A stretch of 64,000 nt of DNA from contig NZ_CP017057.1 in assembly GCF_001719165.1 (NCBI RefSeq), positions 1,860,001-1,924,000 on the forward strand, given 5' to 3'. Positions 7,563 to 17,162 of the stretch are shown one piece after another. The translations under genes were made by a program, and so were the position numbers. The DNA is from Erythrobacter litoralis (GTDB lineage Bacteria; Pseudomonadota; Alphaproteobacteria; Sphingomonadales; Sphingomonadaceae). The notes beneath the pieces were generated by a model. The model did no database searches and was not told where the DNA came from. It saw only the letters and a list, made by a program, of their open reading frames with translations. Positions within the stretch are counted from its first letter, which is position 1. Every line of letters starts with the position of its first letter.

Positions 7563-9476
7563 CTATCCCCGCGCGACCGCTTCCGCCGCGATCATCCGCG
7601 CTTCGGCTTCAAGCCCGACCCGGTTGAGGCTGGCGACGATGTGGTAGAGGTGGAGCGGGGTCATCTGCGACCAGTCGGCGCCCTGCATCCCCAGCCCCGC
7701 CAGCATCGCGACGAGCGCCGCGTTATCGAAATCGGCCGCCCGCGCGATCGTGCGGGTCCAGCGGGACTGTCGCGAAAGATCGACGTCGAGCCGCGCGGCG
7801 AAGGAATCGCGCTCGCCCTCGTCGATCCGGCCCAGCCCGGCCAGCCCGGCGACGAGGAACGCGGCCTTGCGCGGCGCCGCGCTTTCATATTCGTCGACGA
7901 AGGCGTCCACCGCGCTCTCGCTCGCTGCACCGCCATCGGGATCGGCGAGCGCGACGAGCGCCCAGCCCACGCTTCCCTCGGCCACCGCATCGCGCCAAGC
8001 CGCCGCATCGCGGTCGAGCCCGGCAGTGAGCATCGAGGCAATGAGATCGCCCGCCGCATCGGCCAGCGCCCCGCTCGCCGGAACGCGGGCGGCGGCATAG
8101 GCGGTTGCGACCAGCGCGCCGTAATCGGGCACATCGCCGTCGCCCCACAGCCGCCGCATCGCCGCGATCCGGTCTTCGGGCGCAGGCGCTACATAGGCTT
8201 CGCGCAGCGCCCCCGCGCGGGCGGCAGGCTCGCCCCCGATCGCCGTGTCGGCATAGACCTGGCTCAAAAGGTTCACCATCGCATCGGCGGAAAACACCCC
8301 TGCGGCCGCCGCCTGGCTCGCATAGCCGAGCCGCTCGGCAGGGGAGAGCTGCGGCGCGGGCGCTCCGGCGAGCGCGTAGAAGGGGCTCGCCTCGGCGAGG
8401 AGGCGTTCGGGTACCGGCTCACCCAGCGCGGTCGCAAGGCCGAAGCGCCACGGATTGAGGTCCTCGACCTCGTCCCACTCGATCTCGACCGCGCGCCGCC
8501 CGCGTCCCGCTGCGCCCGCATAGCGCCGCGCGAGCAGCACATCGATGCGCGGGGCGATGCCCTGGTTGAGCGCCCGGTCGAGCTGCGAGGCGGCAAGCGC
8601 GGCTTCGCCCGCATAGGCATTGCAGATCGCCTGCCACAGCACCCATTGCGCATCCTCGCGCGCCGATCCCTGCAGGCGGATCGCTGGGCAAGCGCCGGTG
8701 AAATCGGTCAGCGCGACATAGGCGGCGAGCGCTTCGTTGGTGAGGCTTGCGTCCCAGTTCGTCGTATCGACATCCTGGGCGATCGCGCGCGCTGCCATGT
8801 GTTCGCCCATCCGGTTGAGCACGCCTGCGCGCAGGGCCGCGAATTCGACCGGGTCCATGCCTTCGGGCGCGGCAAGACGGCTGGCAAGCGCTCGGCGCAT
8901 CAGGATATGCCCCCAGCGCGAGACGAGCGGCGTTCTCGTTCCCGCCAGCATCGCGCGCACCAGCGCGGCCGGCTGGCGGGCCATCGAAGCGGTCCGGAAC
9001 CCGCCTTCGGACGGAGCGATTACGCCCACCTCGGCCAGCGAACGGCGCGCCGCGGGCGGGATGTCGAACTTAGGCTTGAGACCGAGCAGCTCGTCGAGTT
9101 CGTCCGGCGACAACTCCTCCAGCTCCGCGAGCGTGGGGAGCCCCGCGAGCTGATCGGGCGACATTGAGGGCACTGGCGGCAATTCGTCGGGCAGGCGCAC
9201 CGGCTCTGCATCCCCGTCCGGTTCGGCGAGCCTCGGCGCGGTCTGCGGCGCTGCCGGAGGCGCGGGCGCGGGGCGCGGCGCGGCTGTCGAAGGGCCGGTC
9301 GGCGCAGGCGCGGGCGAAGGGGACGGCGCGGGATCATCGAAGCCCGGCGGGAGGAGCGATTCGGGCCGGTCCTGCGCCCCCAGGGAGCCTGCCAGCCCGC
9401 CGCCCAGCAGCGCGCCGCCAAGCGCTCCGGCAAGGGCGAATGCCGCCGCCCCGGCGGCTCCGCGCGTGATCCTCAT
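7563..9476 (-). CDS. Conserved hypothetical envelope protein with Pro-rich linker
   Basis: 637 residues starting at MRITRG; this ATG overlaps the stop of the small upstream gene (ATGA). A hydrophobic Ala/Gly/Leu segment at about residues 8-35 is a signal anchor or signal peptide. A Pro/Ala/Ser linker follows (about 40-85). The rest is an Ala/Leu-rich, helical region that may form tetratricopeptide-like repeats, though I cannot assign repeat boundaries. Its position between xerD and aroK and coupling to a one-TM protein suggest an envelope or cell-cycle role. No known domain is recognised. Confidence 0.85.
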   Translation of the reverse strand: MRITRGAAGAAAFALAGALGGALLGGGLAGSLGAQDRPESLLPPGFDDPAPSPSPAPAPTGPSTAAPRPAPAPPAAPQTAPRLAEPDGDAEPVRLPDELPPVPSMSPDQLAGLPTLAELEELSPDELDELLGLKPKFDIPPAARRSLAEVGVIAPSEGGFRTASMARQPAALVRAMLAGTRTPLVSRWGHILMRRALASRLAAPEGMDPVEFAALRAGVLNRMGEHMAARAIAQDVDTTNWDASLTNEALAAYVALTDFTGACPAIRLQGSAREDAQWVLWQAICNAYAGEAALAASQLDRALNQGIAPRIDVLLARRYAGAAGRGRRAVEIEWDEVEDLNPWRFGLATALGEPVPERLLAEASPFYALAGAPAPQLSPAERLGYASQAAAAGVFSADAMVNLLSQVYADTAIGGEPAARAGALREAYVAPAPEDRIAAMRRLWGDGDVPDYGALVATAYAAARVPASGALADAAGDLIASMLTAGLDRDAAAWRDAVAEGSVGWALVALADPDGGAASESAVDAFVDEYESAAPRKAAFLVAGLAGLGRIDEGERDSFAARLDVDLSRQSRWTRTIARAADFDNAALVAMLAGLGMQGADWSQMTPLHLYHIVASLNRVGLEAEARMIAAEAVARG

Positions 9477-9712
9477 CGCGCGGTCTCCCCGCGCGCGGCC
9501 GGCACGAGTTCGACCGGTTCGACGATCGGATGGATCGGCTCTTCCCCGCCATCGATCCAGGCAAATGTCAGCAGAGCCACCAGCGCAAGCCCTCCCAGCA
9601 TAACGGCGCGCACAGCCGGCGGCCTGCCCCCACGGGCAGCGCGCCGCGGCCCGCCTACACGGGCGCCGACGCGGCCTTGCGAAACCTGACGCGAGAGCGA
9701 AAAGCGAGACAT
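9473..9712 (-). CDS. Small single-pass membrane protein
   Basis: 79 residues: a basic, glycine-rich N-terminus (RVGARVGGPRRAARGGR), one transmembrane helix (VMLGGLALVALLTFAWI) and a short acidic/proline periplasmic tail. By the positive-inside rule the N-terminus is cytoplasmic. Its stop overlaps the next start by four bases, so the two proteins are probably made together and may interact. No family recognised. Confidence 0.75.
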   Translation of the reverse strand: MSRFSLSRQVSQGRVGARVGGPRRAARGGRPPAVRAVMLGGLALVALLTFAWIDGGEEPIHPIVEPVELVPAARGETAR

Positions 9713-9750
9713 GTTGCGCGGGCTCTAGCCCATCTATAGGCCATGCGGCA

Positions 9751-10320
9751 ATGTCCGCTGACACCGCCTTCGACGATATGCGCATCGCCCGCCTCGCCGC
9801 GCGGATCGACCGTCCGGTCGTGCTGGTCGGGCTAATGGGCGTGGGCAAGTCGACCGTCGGCAGGCGCCTTGCCGCAATGCTGTCGCGCGGCTTCACCGAT
9901 GCCGATGACGAGATCGAGGAAGCCGCCCGGCGCACCATCCCCGAAATCTTCGAGGAATTCGGCGAGGCCTATTTTCGCGACGGCGAAAGGCGCGTCATCG
10001 CGCGACTGATGGATGATCAAGCGGGCGTGATCGCGACCGGCGGCGGAGCCTTCGTCGATCCGGAAACGCGCGCTCTGATCCTCGACCGGGCGATCGCGGT
10101 GTGGATCGACTGCGACGTCGACACTCTGGTCGAGCGCACGGCGCGTCGCAACACCCGCCCGCTGCTGCGCGGCGGCGACCCGAAGGCGATCCTGGCCCGC
10201 CTCGCCGAGGAGCGCCGCGGCTTCTACTCCGAGGCGCCGATCAGGGTCGAGAGCGTCAACGGCCCGCATGCCGACACCGCCCGGGCGATCATCGAGGCGA
10301 TCGAGGACCATCTTGCATGA
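9751..10320 (+). CDS. aroK: Shikimate kinase
   Basis: 189 residues. It phosphorylates shikimate in the chorismate pathway. The P-loop is GLMGVGKST (27-35). The substrate-binding DADDEIE and FRDGERRV motifs follow, along with the GGGAFVD loop and the LVERTARRNTRPLL lid. It is the first gene of a plus-strand unit and overlaps aroB by four bases, so the two successive pathway enzymes are translationally coupled. Its promoter region is only 38 bases, shared with the divergent membrane-protein gene. Confidence 0.97.
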   Translation: MSADTAFDDMRIARLAARIDRPVVLVGLMGVGKSTVGRRLAAMLSRGFTDADDEIEEAARRTIPEIFEEFGEAYFRDGERRVIARLMDDQAGVIATGGGAFVDPETRALILDRAIAVWIDCDVDTLVERTARRNTRPLLRGGDPKAILARLAEERRGFYSEAPIRVESVNGPHADTARAIIEAIEDHLA

Positions 10321-11453
10321 CAACGAACCGCCAGACCGTCCCGGTCGAACTCGCCGGGCGCTCCTATGACGTGGTGATCGAGCGGGGCTGCGTGCTCCAA
10401 GATTTCACCCGCAATGCCGCGCCCTTCCTTCCGCAGGATACGGGGCGCAAGGCGGCTTTCGTGACCGATGCCAACACGCACCGCCTGTTTGCCGGGCGGA
10501 TCGAAGACAGCCTCACCGAAGCGGGCCTTGCGGCCGAATGGTTCATCGCGGAACCGGGCGAAGGCGCGAAAAGCTGGGCGGTGCTCGAAAGGCTGACCGA
10601 CTGGCTGCTGGCGCTCGGCCTCACGCGTTCGGACCATGTCTTCGCGCTTGGCGGCGGTGTCGTGGGCGACCTGACCGGCTTCGCCGCCGCGGTGCTGAAA
10701 CGCGGCTGCGGCTTCGTCCAGATCCCCACCACCTTGCTGGCGCAGGTCGACTCTTCGGTCGGGGGCAAGACCGCGATCAACACCGCTGCGGGCAAGAACC
10801 TGATAGGCGCCTTCCACCAGCCTTCGATCGTTCTCATCGACGCGCTTGTGCTCGACACCCTGCCCGACCGCGAGATGCGCGCAGGCTATGCCGAAGTGCT
10901 CAAATACGGCCTGCTCGGCGATGCCGATTTCTTCGCATGGCTCGAGGCGAACGGCACGGCAGTGCTCGCCCGCGAGGCGGAGCCGCTCGCCCATGCCATC
11001 GCGACCAGCATCGCCGCCAAGGCCCGGATCGTCGCCGAAGACGAACGCGAGACGAGTGGACGCCGCGCCCTGCTCAATCTCGGCCACACTTTCGGCCATG
11101 CGCTGGAGGCGGAAACGGGCTTTTCGGACAGGCTCCTCCACGGCGAAGCGGTCGCGCTCGGCATGGTGCTCGCCGCGCGCTATTCGGCGCGGCGGGGCGA
11201 ACTGGCGCAGGAGGATGCAGCGCGAACATCGCGGGTCATCGCTTCCGCCGGGCTACCATCGGAAATCGCGGCGCTCGGGATGGATTGCACCGGCGAGACG
11301 CTGGTCGATCACATGCGCCACGACAAGAAGATGGAAGGTTCGGGCACGCTCCCCTTCCTCCTGCTGCGCGGCATCGGCGAAGCCCATATGGCGCGCGACG
11401 TCGACCTCGCCAATGTCGCGGCGTTCCTCGATGAACAATTGCAGGCGCACTGA
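10317..11453 (+). CDS. aroB: 3-dehydroquinate synthase
   Basis: 378 residues, starting at the ATG that overlaps the aroK stop (ATGA). It converts DAHP to 3-dehydroquinate using NAD and a metal ion. Diagnostic segments are ALGGGVVGDLTGFAA (NAD site), PTTLLAQVDSSVGGKTAIN, KYGLLGD, and the metal-binding RALLNLGHTFGHALE and LHGEAVALGM histidines. The open frame extends 72 codons upstream but only as antisense-like sequence inside aroK. Confidence 0.97.
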   Translation: MTTNRQTVPVELAGRSYDVVIERGCVLQDFTRNAAPFLPQDTGRKAAFVTDANTHRLFAGRIEDSLTEAGLAAEWFIAEPGEGAKSWAVLERLTDWLLALGLTRSDHVFALGGGVVGDLTGFAAAVLKRGCGFVQIPTTLLAQVDSSVGGKTAINTAAGKNLIGAFHQPSIVLIDALVLDTLPDREMRAGYAEVLKYGLLGDADFFAWLEANGTAVLAREAEPLAHAIATSIAAKARIVAEDERETSGRRALLNLGHTFGHALEAETGFSDRLLHGEAVALGMVLAARYSARRGELAQEDAARTSRVIASAGLPSEIAALGMDCTGETLVDHMRHDKKMEGSGTLPFLLLRGIGEAHMARDVDLANVAAFLDEQLQAH

Positions 11454-11454
11454 G

Positions 11455-12237
11455 ATGACCCGCTTCATCGACCTGTCGATTCCGATCACCAACGATGTGG
11501 TCTCCGACCCCGAAGTCATGCGCCCGCGCGTGACCTACATGACGCATGAGAGCACGTGGGAGCAGATCGCGATGTTCTTCCCGGGCCTTCGCAAGGAAGA
11601 CCTCCCGGACGGTGAAGGCTGGGCGGTCGAGCAGGTGAAACTTTCGACTCACAACGGCACCCACATGGACGCGCCGTGGCATTACCATTCGACCACCGGC
11701 GTCGGCGATTCCGGGGGTGCGCGCCCTGCCCCCAGCATCGACGAGGCCCCGCTCGACCGCTTCTTTCGCCCCGGAGTGAAACTCGATTTCTCTGCGCTTC
11801 CCCACGGTCATGTCGTCAGCGCCGCCGAGGTCGAGGCAGAGCTTTCGCGGGTCGGGCATGAGCTCAGGCCTCTTGACATCGTGCTGGTGCAGTCAGGCGC
11901 CGTCTACGGGACCGAAAATTTCACCGATCAGGGCGTCGGGCTGGGCGCCGAGGCGACGCTTTGGCTGACCGAAAGGGGCGTCGAGGTGGTCGGGACCGAT
12001 GCGTGGAGCTGGGACGCGCCCTTCAGTCACACGGCCCGGCGCTGGGCCGACACGCGCGACCCCTCGATCATCTGGGAAGGCCACAAGGCCGGGCGCATCC
12101 GGCCCTATTACCAGATCGAGAAGCTGACCAATCTGGAAACGCTCCCCGCGAGCGGCTTCACCCTGTCCTGCTTTCCGGTCAAGATCGAGCGGGCAAGCGC
12201 GGGATGGATCCGGGCTGTCGCGCTGGTCGGGGACTGA
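11455..12237 (+). CDS. Cyclase family protein (kynurenine-formamidase-like metal hydrolase)
   Basis: 260 residues starting one base after the aroB stop. The metal-binding signature NGTHMDAPWH is diagnostic of the cyclase/arylformamidase superfamily (PF04199). The DIVLVQSGA strand and the WLTERGVEVVGTDAWSWD segment are also typical. Members hydrolyse N-formyl or lactone/amide substrates; the real substrate here is unknown. Operon membership with aroK/aroB hints at a link to aromatic metabolism, but kynurenine genes are not seen nearby. Confidence 0.85.
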   Translation: MTRFIDLSIPITNDVVSDPEVMRPRVTYMTHESTWEQIAMFFPGLRKEDLPDGEGWAVEQVKLSTHNGTHMDAPWHYHSTTGVGDSGGARPAPSIDEAPLDRFFRPGVKLDFSALPHGHVVSAAEVEAELSRVGHELRPLDIVLVQSGAVYGTENFTDQGVGLGAEATLWLTERGVEVVGTDAWSWDAPFSHTARRWADTRDPSIIWEGHKAGRIRPYYQIEKLTNLETLPASGFTLSCFPVKIERASAGWIRAVALVGD

Positions 12238-12271
12238 TACCGCCTGGGGTTGATCCTGCCCGGCGCGTCGT

Positions 12272-12556
12272 TCAGCCGACCGGCCGCGCGGGGGTCTTGG
12301 CGAGCTTGTCCGAAATGTCGGTTACCTTGCCGCCCTGTGCGCCGACACCCTCTTCGGCCATCATCGCATCGTGTTCCGCGAAGAGGCGTTCGATATCCGC
12401 GCGCCTTTCAATCAGCAGGTGCGCGATACCGGGCGCAAGGCTTTCGCCATCGCCGATCTGACCCAGCAGCGCGGCGATGTCGCTCGCCGTCGCGTCCTTG
12501 GCGTTCTTGAAGAAGTGACCCTTGCGGTCGAAATACCCTGTTCCTTTGCGTGCCAT
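12272..12556 (-). CDS. Conserved hypothetical protein
   Basis: 94 residues beginning MARKGTGYFDRKGHFF after a GGGATCGG ribosome site; the frame is open 15 codons further without support. It looks soluble, with a helical middle (ATASDIAALLGQIG, ERRADIERLFAEHDAMM). I recall similar unannotated proteins in Erythrobacteraceae but no function. Convergent with the cyclase gene (34-base gap). Confidence 0.7.
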   Translation of the reverse strand: MARKGTGYFDRKGHFFKNAKDATASDIAALLGQIGDGESLAPGIAHLLIERRADIERLFAEHDAMMAEEGVGAQGGKVTDISDKLAKTPARPVG

Positions 12557-12756
12557 GTCCGATCCCCTCGCGAAACACACCCCGATTGGTGCGAATCGCA
12601 TTGTGGATTGTCCCGTCCAGCGGGCGCGGCGACCATCACATTTACGTGAATTGGCAGGCGGTGAGCGAAGATTGCCGCAGATTTACAAGTGAAACTGTCG
12701 ATCGTGAGCGCAGGCTTCACGCAAATTTCCGGCTGGAATCACTTTCTTTCATTCGC

Positions 12757-12778
12757 AAAAGCCCTTGTCCGCAAGGGC
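12757..12778 (-). terminator. Rho-independent terminator of the propionate operon
   Basis: On the minus strand, stem GCCCTTG/CAAGGGC (12761-12767/12772-12778), four-base loop, followed by TTTT, 18 bases past the pccA stop. The rest of 12557-12795 shows no gene. Confidence 0.75.
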
Positions 12779-12795
12779 AGCGCGGCGACAGGGCC

Positions 12796-14856
12796 CTATT
12801 CGAGCTCGAGGATCACCGCATCGACGGCAAGGCTCTCTCCCTCGCCGGCGTTGATCTTTGCGATCGTCCCTTCCTTCTCGGCGCGCAGGATGTTTTCCAT
12901 CTTCATCGCCTCGACAGTGGCGAGCGGCTGGCCCGGCTGGACCGCCTCGCCTTCGGCGACATGCAGCTTAACGAGAACGCCGGGCATCGGGCAGATGAGC
13001 ATCTTGGAAAGGTCCGGCGGTTCCTTTTCGATCATCAGGCTTTCATGGGCGGAAAGCCTCAGCGGCAGGACCAGCGCATGATGCGCCGCGCCGCGGGTCG
13101 TCACGACCCAGCGATTGCCCGCGCGTTCGACGATGAGGCCGAACGCGTTGCCGTCTGCATCGGTTGCGGTCGCCTGCGTCATGCCGGGCATCCAGTCGCA
13201 GGTCCCTTCGACGCGGTGGCCGTCCACCACCGCATGGCCATCGCCCAGCAACACTTCGAAGCGTTTGTCGCCCAGCTTGACGAGCCATTCGCTGGTGACG
13301 CGCTGGACGCCCTCGCGCCCGTCATCGCCGTCGAGCTGGCCCGAAATGCGCCGCGCGCGGCTTTGCAGGGTGAATTCATTGCCCGCGCAGATCGCCGCGA
13401 GCCGCCGTTCGAAATCTTCGCTGACCGGCGCGCCTTCGAAACCGTCGGGATATTCCTCCGCGATGAAACCCGTGGTCAGCGCACCCGAACGGAAACGCGG
13501 GTGCTGCATGATCGCGCTGAGGAAATCGACATTGTGGCCAAGCCCCTTGATGCGAAAGCGGTCGAGCGCCTCGACCTGGAGGTCCGCTGCCTCGTCACGG
13601 GTCGGGGCCCAGGTGATCAGCTTGGCGATCATCGGGTCGTAGAACATCGACACCTCGCCGCCTTCGAACACGCCGTCATCGACCCGGATCGAGCCTGGCC
13701 CGTGCGCTACGCCGCGCCGGGCCTTGCCCTGAACCTCGTCCTCCTCGCTCCAGCCGGGGATCGGGGGCGAATAGTGCGTGAGGCGCCCTGTCGAGGGGAG
13801 GAAGCCGCGATAGGGGTCCTCGGCATAGACGCGGTTCTCGATCGACCAGCCGTGAATGCCGATGTCGTCCTGGCTCATCGAAAGCTTTTCGCCCGCGGCC
13901 ACGCGGATCATCTGCTCGACGAGGTCGATGCCGGTGATCGCCTCGGTAACGGGGTGTTCGACCTGCAGGCGGGTGTTCATTTCGAGGAAGTAGAAGCTTT
14001 CGCCGGTCGGGTCCGCGCCGCTTACGATCAGTTCGACCGTACCCGCCGAATGATAGCCCACCGCCTGCGCCAGAGCGACGCACTGCTCGCCCATCGCCTT
14101 TCGCATCTTGGGCGTCACGAAGGGCGAAGGCGCTTCCTCCACCACCTTCTGGTGGCGGCGCTGGATCGAACATTCGCGCTCGTTCAGGTAAAGCACGTCG
14201 CCGTGCTTGTCGCCGAGGATCTGGATCTCGATGTGGCGCGGGTTCTCGATGAACTTCTCGATGAAGACACGGTCATCGCCGAAGGAATTCAGTCCCTCGC
14301 GCTTGGTCGCCTCGAAGCCCTCGCGGACGTCCTTTTCGGACCAGGCGAGCCGCATTCCCTTGCCCCCGCCCCCGGCGCTGGCCTTCATCATCACCGGGTA
14401 TCCGATGTCGTTCGATATCTCGACCGCATGGTCGGTATCGCGGATCTCGCCGACGAAGCCGGGGACGACATTGACACCCGCCTCGCGGGCGAGCTTCTTG
14501 CTCTCGATCTTGTCGCCCATCGCAGCGATCGCATTCGCGGGCGGACCGATGAAGGCGATGCCCTCCTTGTCAAGCGCCTCGACGAAGCTCGCGCGCTCGG
14601 ACAGGAAGCCATAGCCCGGATGCACCGCCTCGGCCCCGGTCTGCTTCGCCGCGGCGATGATCTTTTCCGGGAGGAGATAGCTTTCGGCCGCGGGCGAAGG
14701 GCCGATATGGACCGCCTCGTCCGCCATCTTGACGAAGGGCGCGTGGCGGTCGGCATCCGAATAGACCGCGACGGTAGCGATCCCCATCTTGCGCGCCGTG
14801 GTGATCACACGGCAGGCGATCTCGCCGCGATTGGCAATCAGGATTTTCGAGAACAA
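12796..14856 (-). CDS. pccA: Propionyl-CoA/acyl-CoA carboxylase biotin-containing alpha subunit
   Basis: 686 residues. Biotin carboxylase domain (1-450) begins FSKILIANRGEIACRVI and includes the ATP-grasp GGGGKGMR loop and EMNTRLQVEHPVTE. A BT linker follows, and the C-terminal biotinyl domain carries AMKM with the biotinylated Lys652, 34 residues from the end. The start is TTG at 14856, seven bases after GGAGG; an ATG six codons upstream would overlap that ribosome site. With PccB it carboxylates propionyl-CoA to methylmalonyl-CoA. It is the last gene of the operon. Confidence 0.95.
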   Translation of the reverse strand: MFSKILIANRGEIACRVITTARKMGIATVAVYSDADRHAPFVKMADEAVHIGPSPAAESYLLPEKIIAAAKQTGAEAVHPGYGFLSERASFVEALDKEGIAFIGPPANAIAAMGDKIESKKLAREAGVNVVPGFVGEIRDTDHAVEISNDIGYPVMMKASAGGGGKGMRLAWSEKDVREGFEATKREGLNSFGDDRVFIEKFIENPRHIEIQILGDKHGDVLYLNERECSIQRRHQKVVEEAPSPFVTPKMRKAMGEQCVALAQAVGYHSAGTVELIVSGADPTGESFYFLEMNTRLQVEHPVTEAITGIDLVEQMIRVAAGEKLSMSQDDIGIHGWSIENRVYAEDPYRGFLPSTGRLTHYSPPIPGWSEEDEVQGKARRGVAHGPGSIRVDDGVFEGGEVSMFYDPMIAKLITWAPTRDEAADLQVEALDRFRIKGLGHNVDFLSAIMQHPRFRSGALTTGFIAEEYPDGFEGAPVSEDFERRLAAICAGNEFTLQSRARRISGQLDGDDGREGVQRVTSEWLVKLGDKRFEVLLGDGHAVVDGHRVEGTCDWMPGMTQATATDADGNAFGLIVERAGNRWVVTTRGAAHHALVLPLRLSAHESLMIEKEPPDLSKMLICPMPGVLVKLHVAEGEAVQPGQPLATVEAMKMENILRAEKEGTIAKINAGEGESLAVDAVILELE

Positions 14857-14942
14857 GCGAACCCCTCCGAGCAAATGCGCAATTCGTGGCCAAGGCCTAT
14901 GCCGCCTCCTCGCGCGGCCCGCAACCTATCGGATTTGCGCGC

Positions 14943-15353
14943 TCATGGGTTCGCTTGGGCAAGCTCGCGCAATTCGCGGGTGCGCATCTCGGTGAGCGCG
15001 GTGCGGCAGGTGGAGACGAGCAGCGGTTCAAGGCTCCCGCCCCGGGCATAATAACCATCGAGCCGACAATGCGCGTCGCGGAATTTCAGCCATGCGCGCT
15101 GCGCTTCGAGCAGGCTGGCGAAGAAGCCGGGGCGGGCGTCGGGGCGCATGGAATTGTCCTGCCATGCCACGTCGCGCGCCTTCATCGCGGCGGCGGTTTC
15201 CTTCCATTGACGATTGAGCGCGAGATCGGCCTTCTCGTATTCCTGCGCGGCGCACCAGTTCATTTCCTGCTGGCGCGTGGGTTCCTCGCAGTTCCAGTCC
15301 GCGTTGGGCGGCGCTGCCTGCATCATGGCAAGCGGGGCGAGAAGGGTCAGCAA
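14943..15353 (-). CDS. LprI/DUF1311-type secreted protein
   Basis: 136 residues with a short signal peptide (LLTLLAPLAMMQAA). The body matches the PF07007 (lysozyme inhibitor LprI-like) pattern: CEEPTRQQEMNWCAAQEYEKAD, then LNRQW, EAQRAWLKFRDAHC and STCRTALTEMRTRELRE, with four conserved Cys. Some members inhibit lysozyme, but most are uncharacterised. Its start overlaps the end of the DUF3445 gene by seven bases, so it is cotranscribed in the propionate operon without an obvious metabolic link. Confidence 0.8.
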   Translation of the reverse strand: MLTLLAPLAMMQAAPPNADWNCEEPTRQQEMNWCAAQEYEKADLALNRQWKETAAAMKARDVAWQDNSMRPDARPGFFASLLEAQRAWLKFRDAHCRLDGYYARGGSLEPLLVSTCRTALTEMRTRELRELAQANP

Positions 15354-16144
15354 GGCGGCGTCCTTTCGGCAGCGAAGGCGGTCAGCGCGTCAGCATAGGC
15401 CGGGGCGCCGCGCCTGTCGCCTTCGCCTGAGACGAGCGTTTCGACAGCGCGGGCGAGCATGGCGACGTTTTGCGCCGCCAGCGTGCCGAGCGGTTCGACG
15501 TGGACGCCGATGGTGAAAAGGATCGCGTTCGTTTCGGGCAGGCGGCGCAGGGTCTGGCGTTCGGAGCGCACGAACAGCGCCTCGCCTGCATTGTCCGGCG
15601 TGACATGGGCGAATTGTTCGTGGGGCTCGCCCTCGGCCAGCCAACGGCGCGCGCCCGTCGGGGCGATGAACCAGTTGCAGCGGCCATAGATAATGCCGGG
15701 CCGCAGGGTCGCCATGAAGCGGTCGACCCCGGTCGCAAGCTGCTCGTCGTAACCTGCGATCGGCGCATGGAGCGCGCGCAGCGGCAGCCCCAGCTTGTCG
15801 GCGGGGCGCCAGTCGGTCGGCCAGGCGACGGCGGCTCCGATCAGGCGGTAGATTTCTTCGTTTTTGGCGCGGGTGAGGAGGCACATGTCCTCGTGCGCGG
15901 CGCGGGCGGCTTCCGGCAGAGCGCCGTTCACCCCCAGCATGGCAGCGAGTTCGCGGCCCGGCGCCTCGGCCTCAGGAGTGAGCTGAACGGCTTCGGGCCA
16001 TTCGTCGAAAGCATCGGCTCGCGCTGCGAGATCGGGATCAGGCTGCAGCCATTCCCCCTCGCTCAATCGGCTGAGCCCCATGCGAAGCTGTCCGCCCCCG
16101 CGCGCCTTGGGCAGCAACGCATCGACGCAAAAGCCGAGGGTCAC
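15347..16144 (-). CDS. DUF3445 protein, heme-dependent oxidative N-demethylase-like
   Basis: 265 residues starting at GTG. The region GRCNWFIAPTGARRWLAEGE, then HEQFAHVTPDNAGEALFVRSERQTLRRLP and NAILFTIGVHVEPL, matches the alpha-subunit family of heme-dependent oxidative N-demethylase (PF11927). The characterised relative binds heme with a PAS-like fold and demethylates dimethylamine. No partner subunits are adjacent, so the substrate is open. It lies seven bases after bioB in the propionate operon. Confidence 0.8.
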   Translation of the reverse strand: MTLGFCVDALLPKARGGGQLRMGLSRLSEGEWLQPDPDLAARADAFDEWPEAVQLTPEAEAPGRELAAMLGVNGALPEAARAAHEDMCLLTRAKNEEIYRLIGAAVAWPTDWRPADKLGLPLRALHAPIAGYDEQLATGVDRFMATLRPGIIYGRCNWFIAPTGARRWLAEGEPHEQFAHVTPDNAGEALFVRSERQTLRRLPETNAILFTIGVHVEPLGTLAAQNVAMLARAVETLVSGEGDRRGAPAYADALTAFAAERTPPC

Positions 16145-16151
16145 GCCGACC

Positions 16152-17162
16152 TCACTCGGCGGGTTCGGTGGCCTTCGCCGCGCGCGCCGGTTCCTCGCCC
16201 TTGAGCGCGGTCATGCCCAGCTTCGCCAGCAGCGCGCCATCGCTGTCGTCGCCCGCATTGGGCGCGGTCAGGAGCTTGTCGCCGGTGAAGATCGAATTCG
16301 CACCCGTGAGGAAGCACAGCGCCTGCGTCGCCTCGGACATGCTTTCGCGACCTGCGGAAAGGCGGACCATCGACATCGGCATTGTGATGCGCGCGACCGC
16401 AACGGTGCGGACGAATTCGATGTCGTCGATCTTCGCCATTGGCGTGCCTTCGAGCATGTAGCCAAGCACCGTGCCCTTCACCGGGACGAGCGCGTTGACC
16501 GGCACGCTTTCGGGATGTTCGGGCAGGGTCGCAAGCGTGTGGATGAAGCCCACCCGGTCCTCGCGCGTCTCGCCCATGCCGACGATCCCGCCGCTGCATA
16601 CGTTGATGCCCGCGCTTCGGACGTGATCGAGCGTATCGAGCCGGCACTGGAAATCGCGCGTCGAGATCACCCGCTCGTAATACTCGGGCGAGCTGTCGAT
16701 GTTGTGGTTGTAGTAGTCGAGCCCTGCTTCCGCGAGCATGTCCGCCTGGTGCGGCTCGAGCATCCCCAGCGTCATGCAGGTCTCCATCCCCATGTCGCGC
16801 ACGCCCTTCACGATCTCGACGATCTTGGGCATGTCGCGGTCCTTGGGATTGCGCCACGCCGCGCCCATGCAGAACCGCTGGCTGCCGGCATCCTTCGCCT
16901 GAGCCGCGCGCTGGAGCACGGCCTGCACGTCCATCAGCTTGGTCGCCTCGACACCGCTGTCCGCGTGGACCGACTGCGAGCAATAGCCGCAATCCTCCGG
17001 GCATCCGCCGGTCTTGATGCTGAGCAGGGTGCAGAGCTGGACCTGCTCCGGCGGGTGGTTCTCGCGGTGGACGCTGGCGGCGCGGAAGACCAGTTCGGTG
17101 AAGGGGAGGTCGAAGAGGGTCGCGATCTCTTCGCGGGTCCAGTCGGTGCGGAGGTGGGTCAT
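16152..17162 (-). CDS. bioB: Biotin synthase
   Basis: 336 residues. Radical SAM enzyme inserting sulfur into dethiobiotin. The [4Fe-4S] motif is Cys54-x3-Cys58-x2-Cys61 ([10 protein letters not shown]), followed by [19 protein letters not shown] and the Arg-containing VRLSAGR that ligates the second cluster. It is not with other bio genes but inside the operon of the biotin enzyme PccAB, a logical supply link. Its ATG overlaps the stop of the DUF6998 gene by four bases. Confidence 0.97.
   Translation of the reverse strand: MTHLRTDWTREEIATLFDLPFTELVFRAASVHRENHPPEQVQLCTLLSIKTGGCPEDCGYCSQSVHADSGVEATKLMDVQAVLQRAAQAKDAGSQRFCMGAAWRNPKDRDMPKIVEIVKGVRDMGMETCMTLGMLEPHQADMLAEAGLDYYNHNIDSSPEYYERVISTRDFQCRLDTLDHVRSAGINVCSGGIVGMGETREDRVGFIHTLATLPEHPESVPVNALVPVKGTVLGYMLEGTPMAKIDDIEFVRTVAVARITMPMSMVRLSAGRESMSEATQALCFLTGANSIFTGDKLLTAPNAGDDSDGALLAKLGMTALKGEEPARAAKATEPAE

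Noticed and set aside
12550..15051. Long open frames on the plus strand opposite pccA, topA, otsA, GH15 and others
   Set aside because: They mirror genuine genes with clear motifs on the other strand; long antisense frames are expected in GC-rich DNA. None has recognisable protein features.
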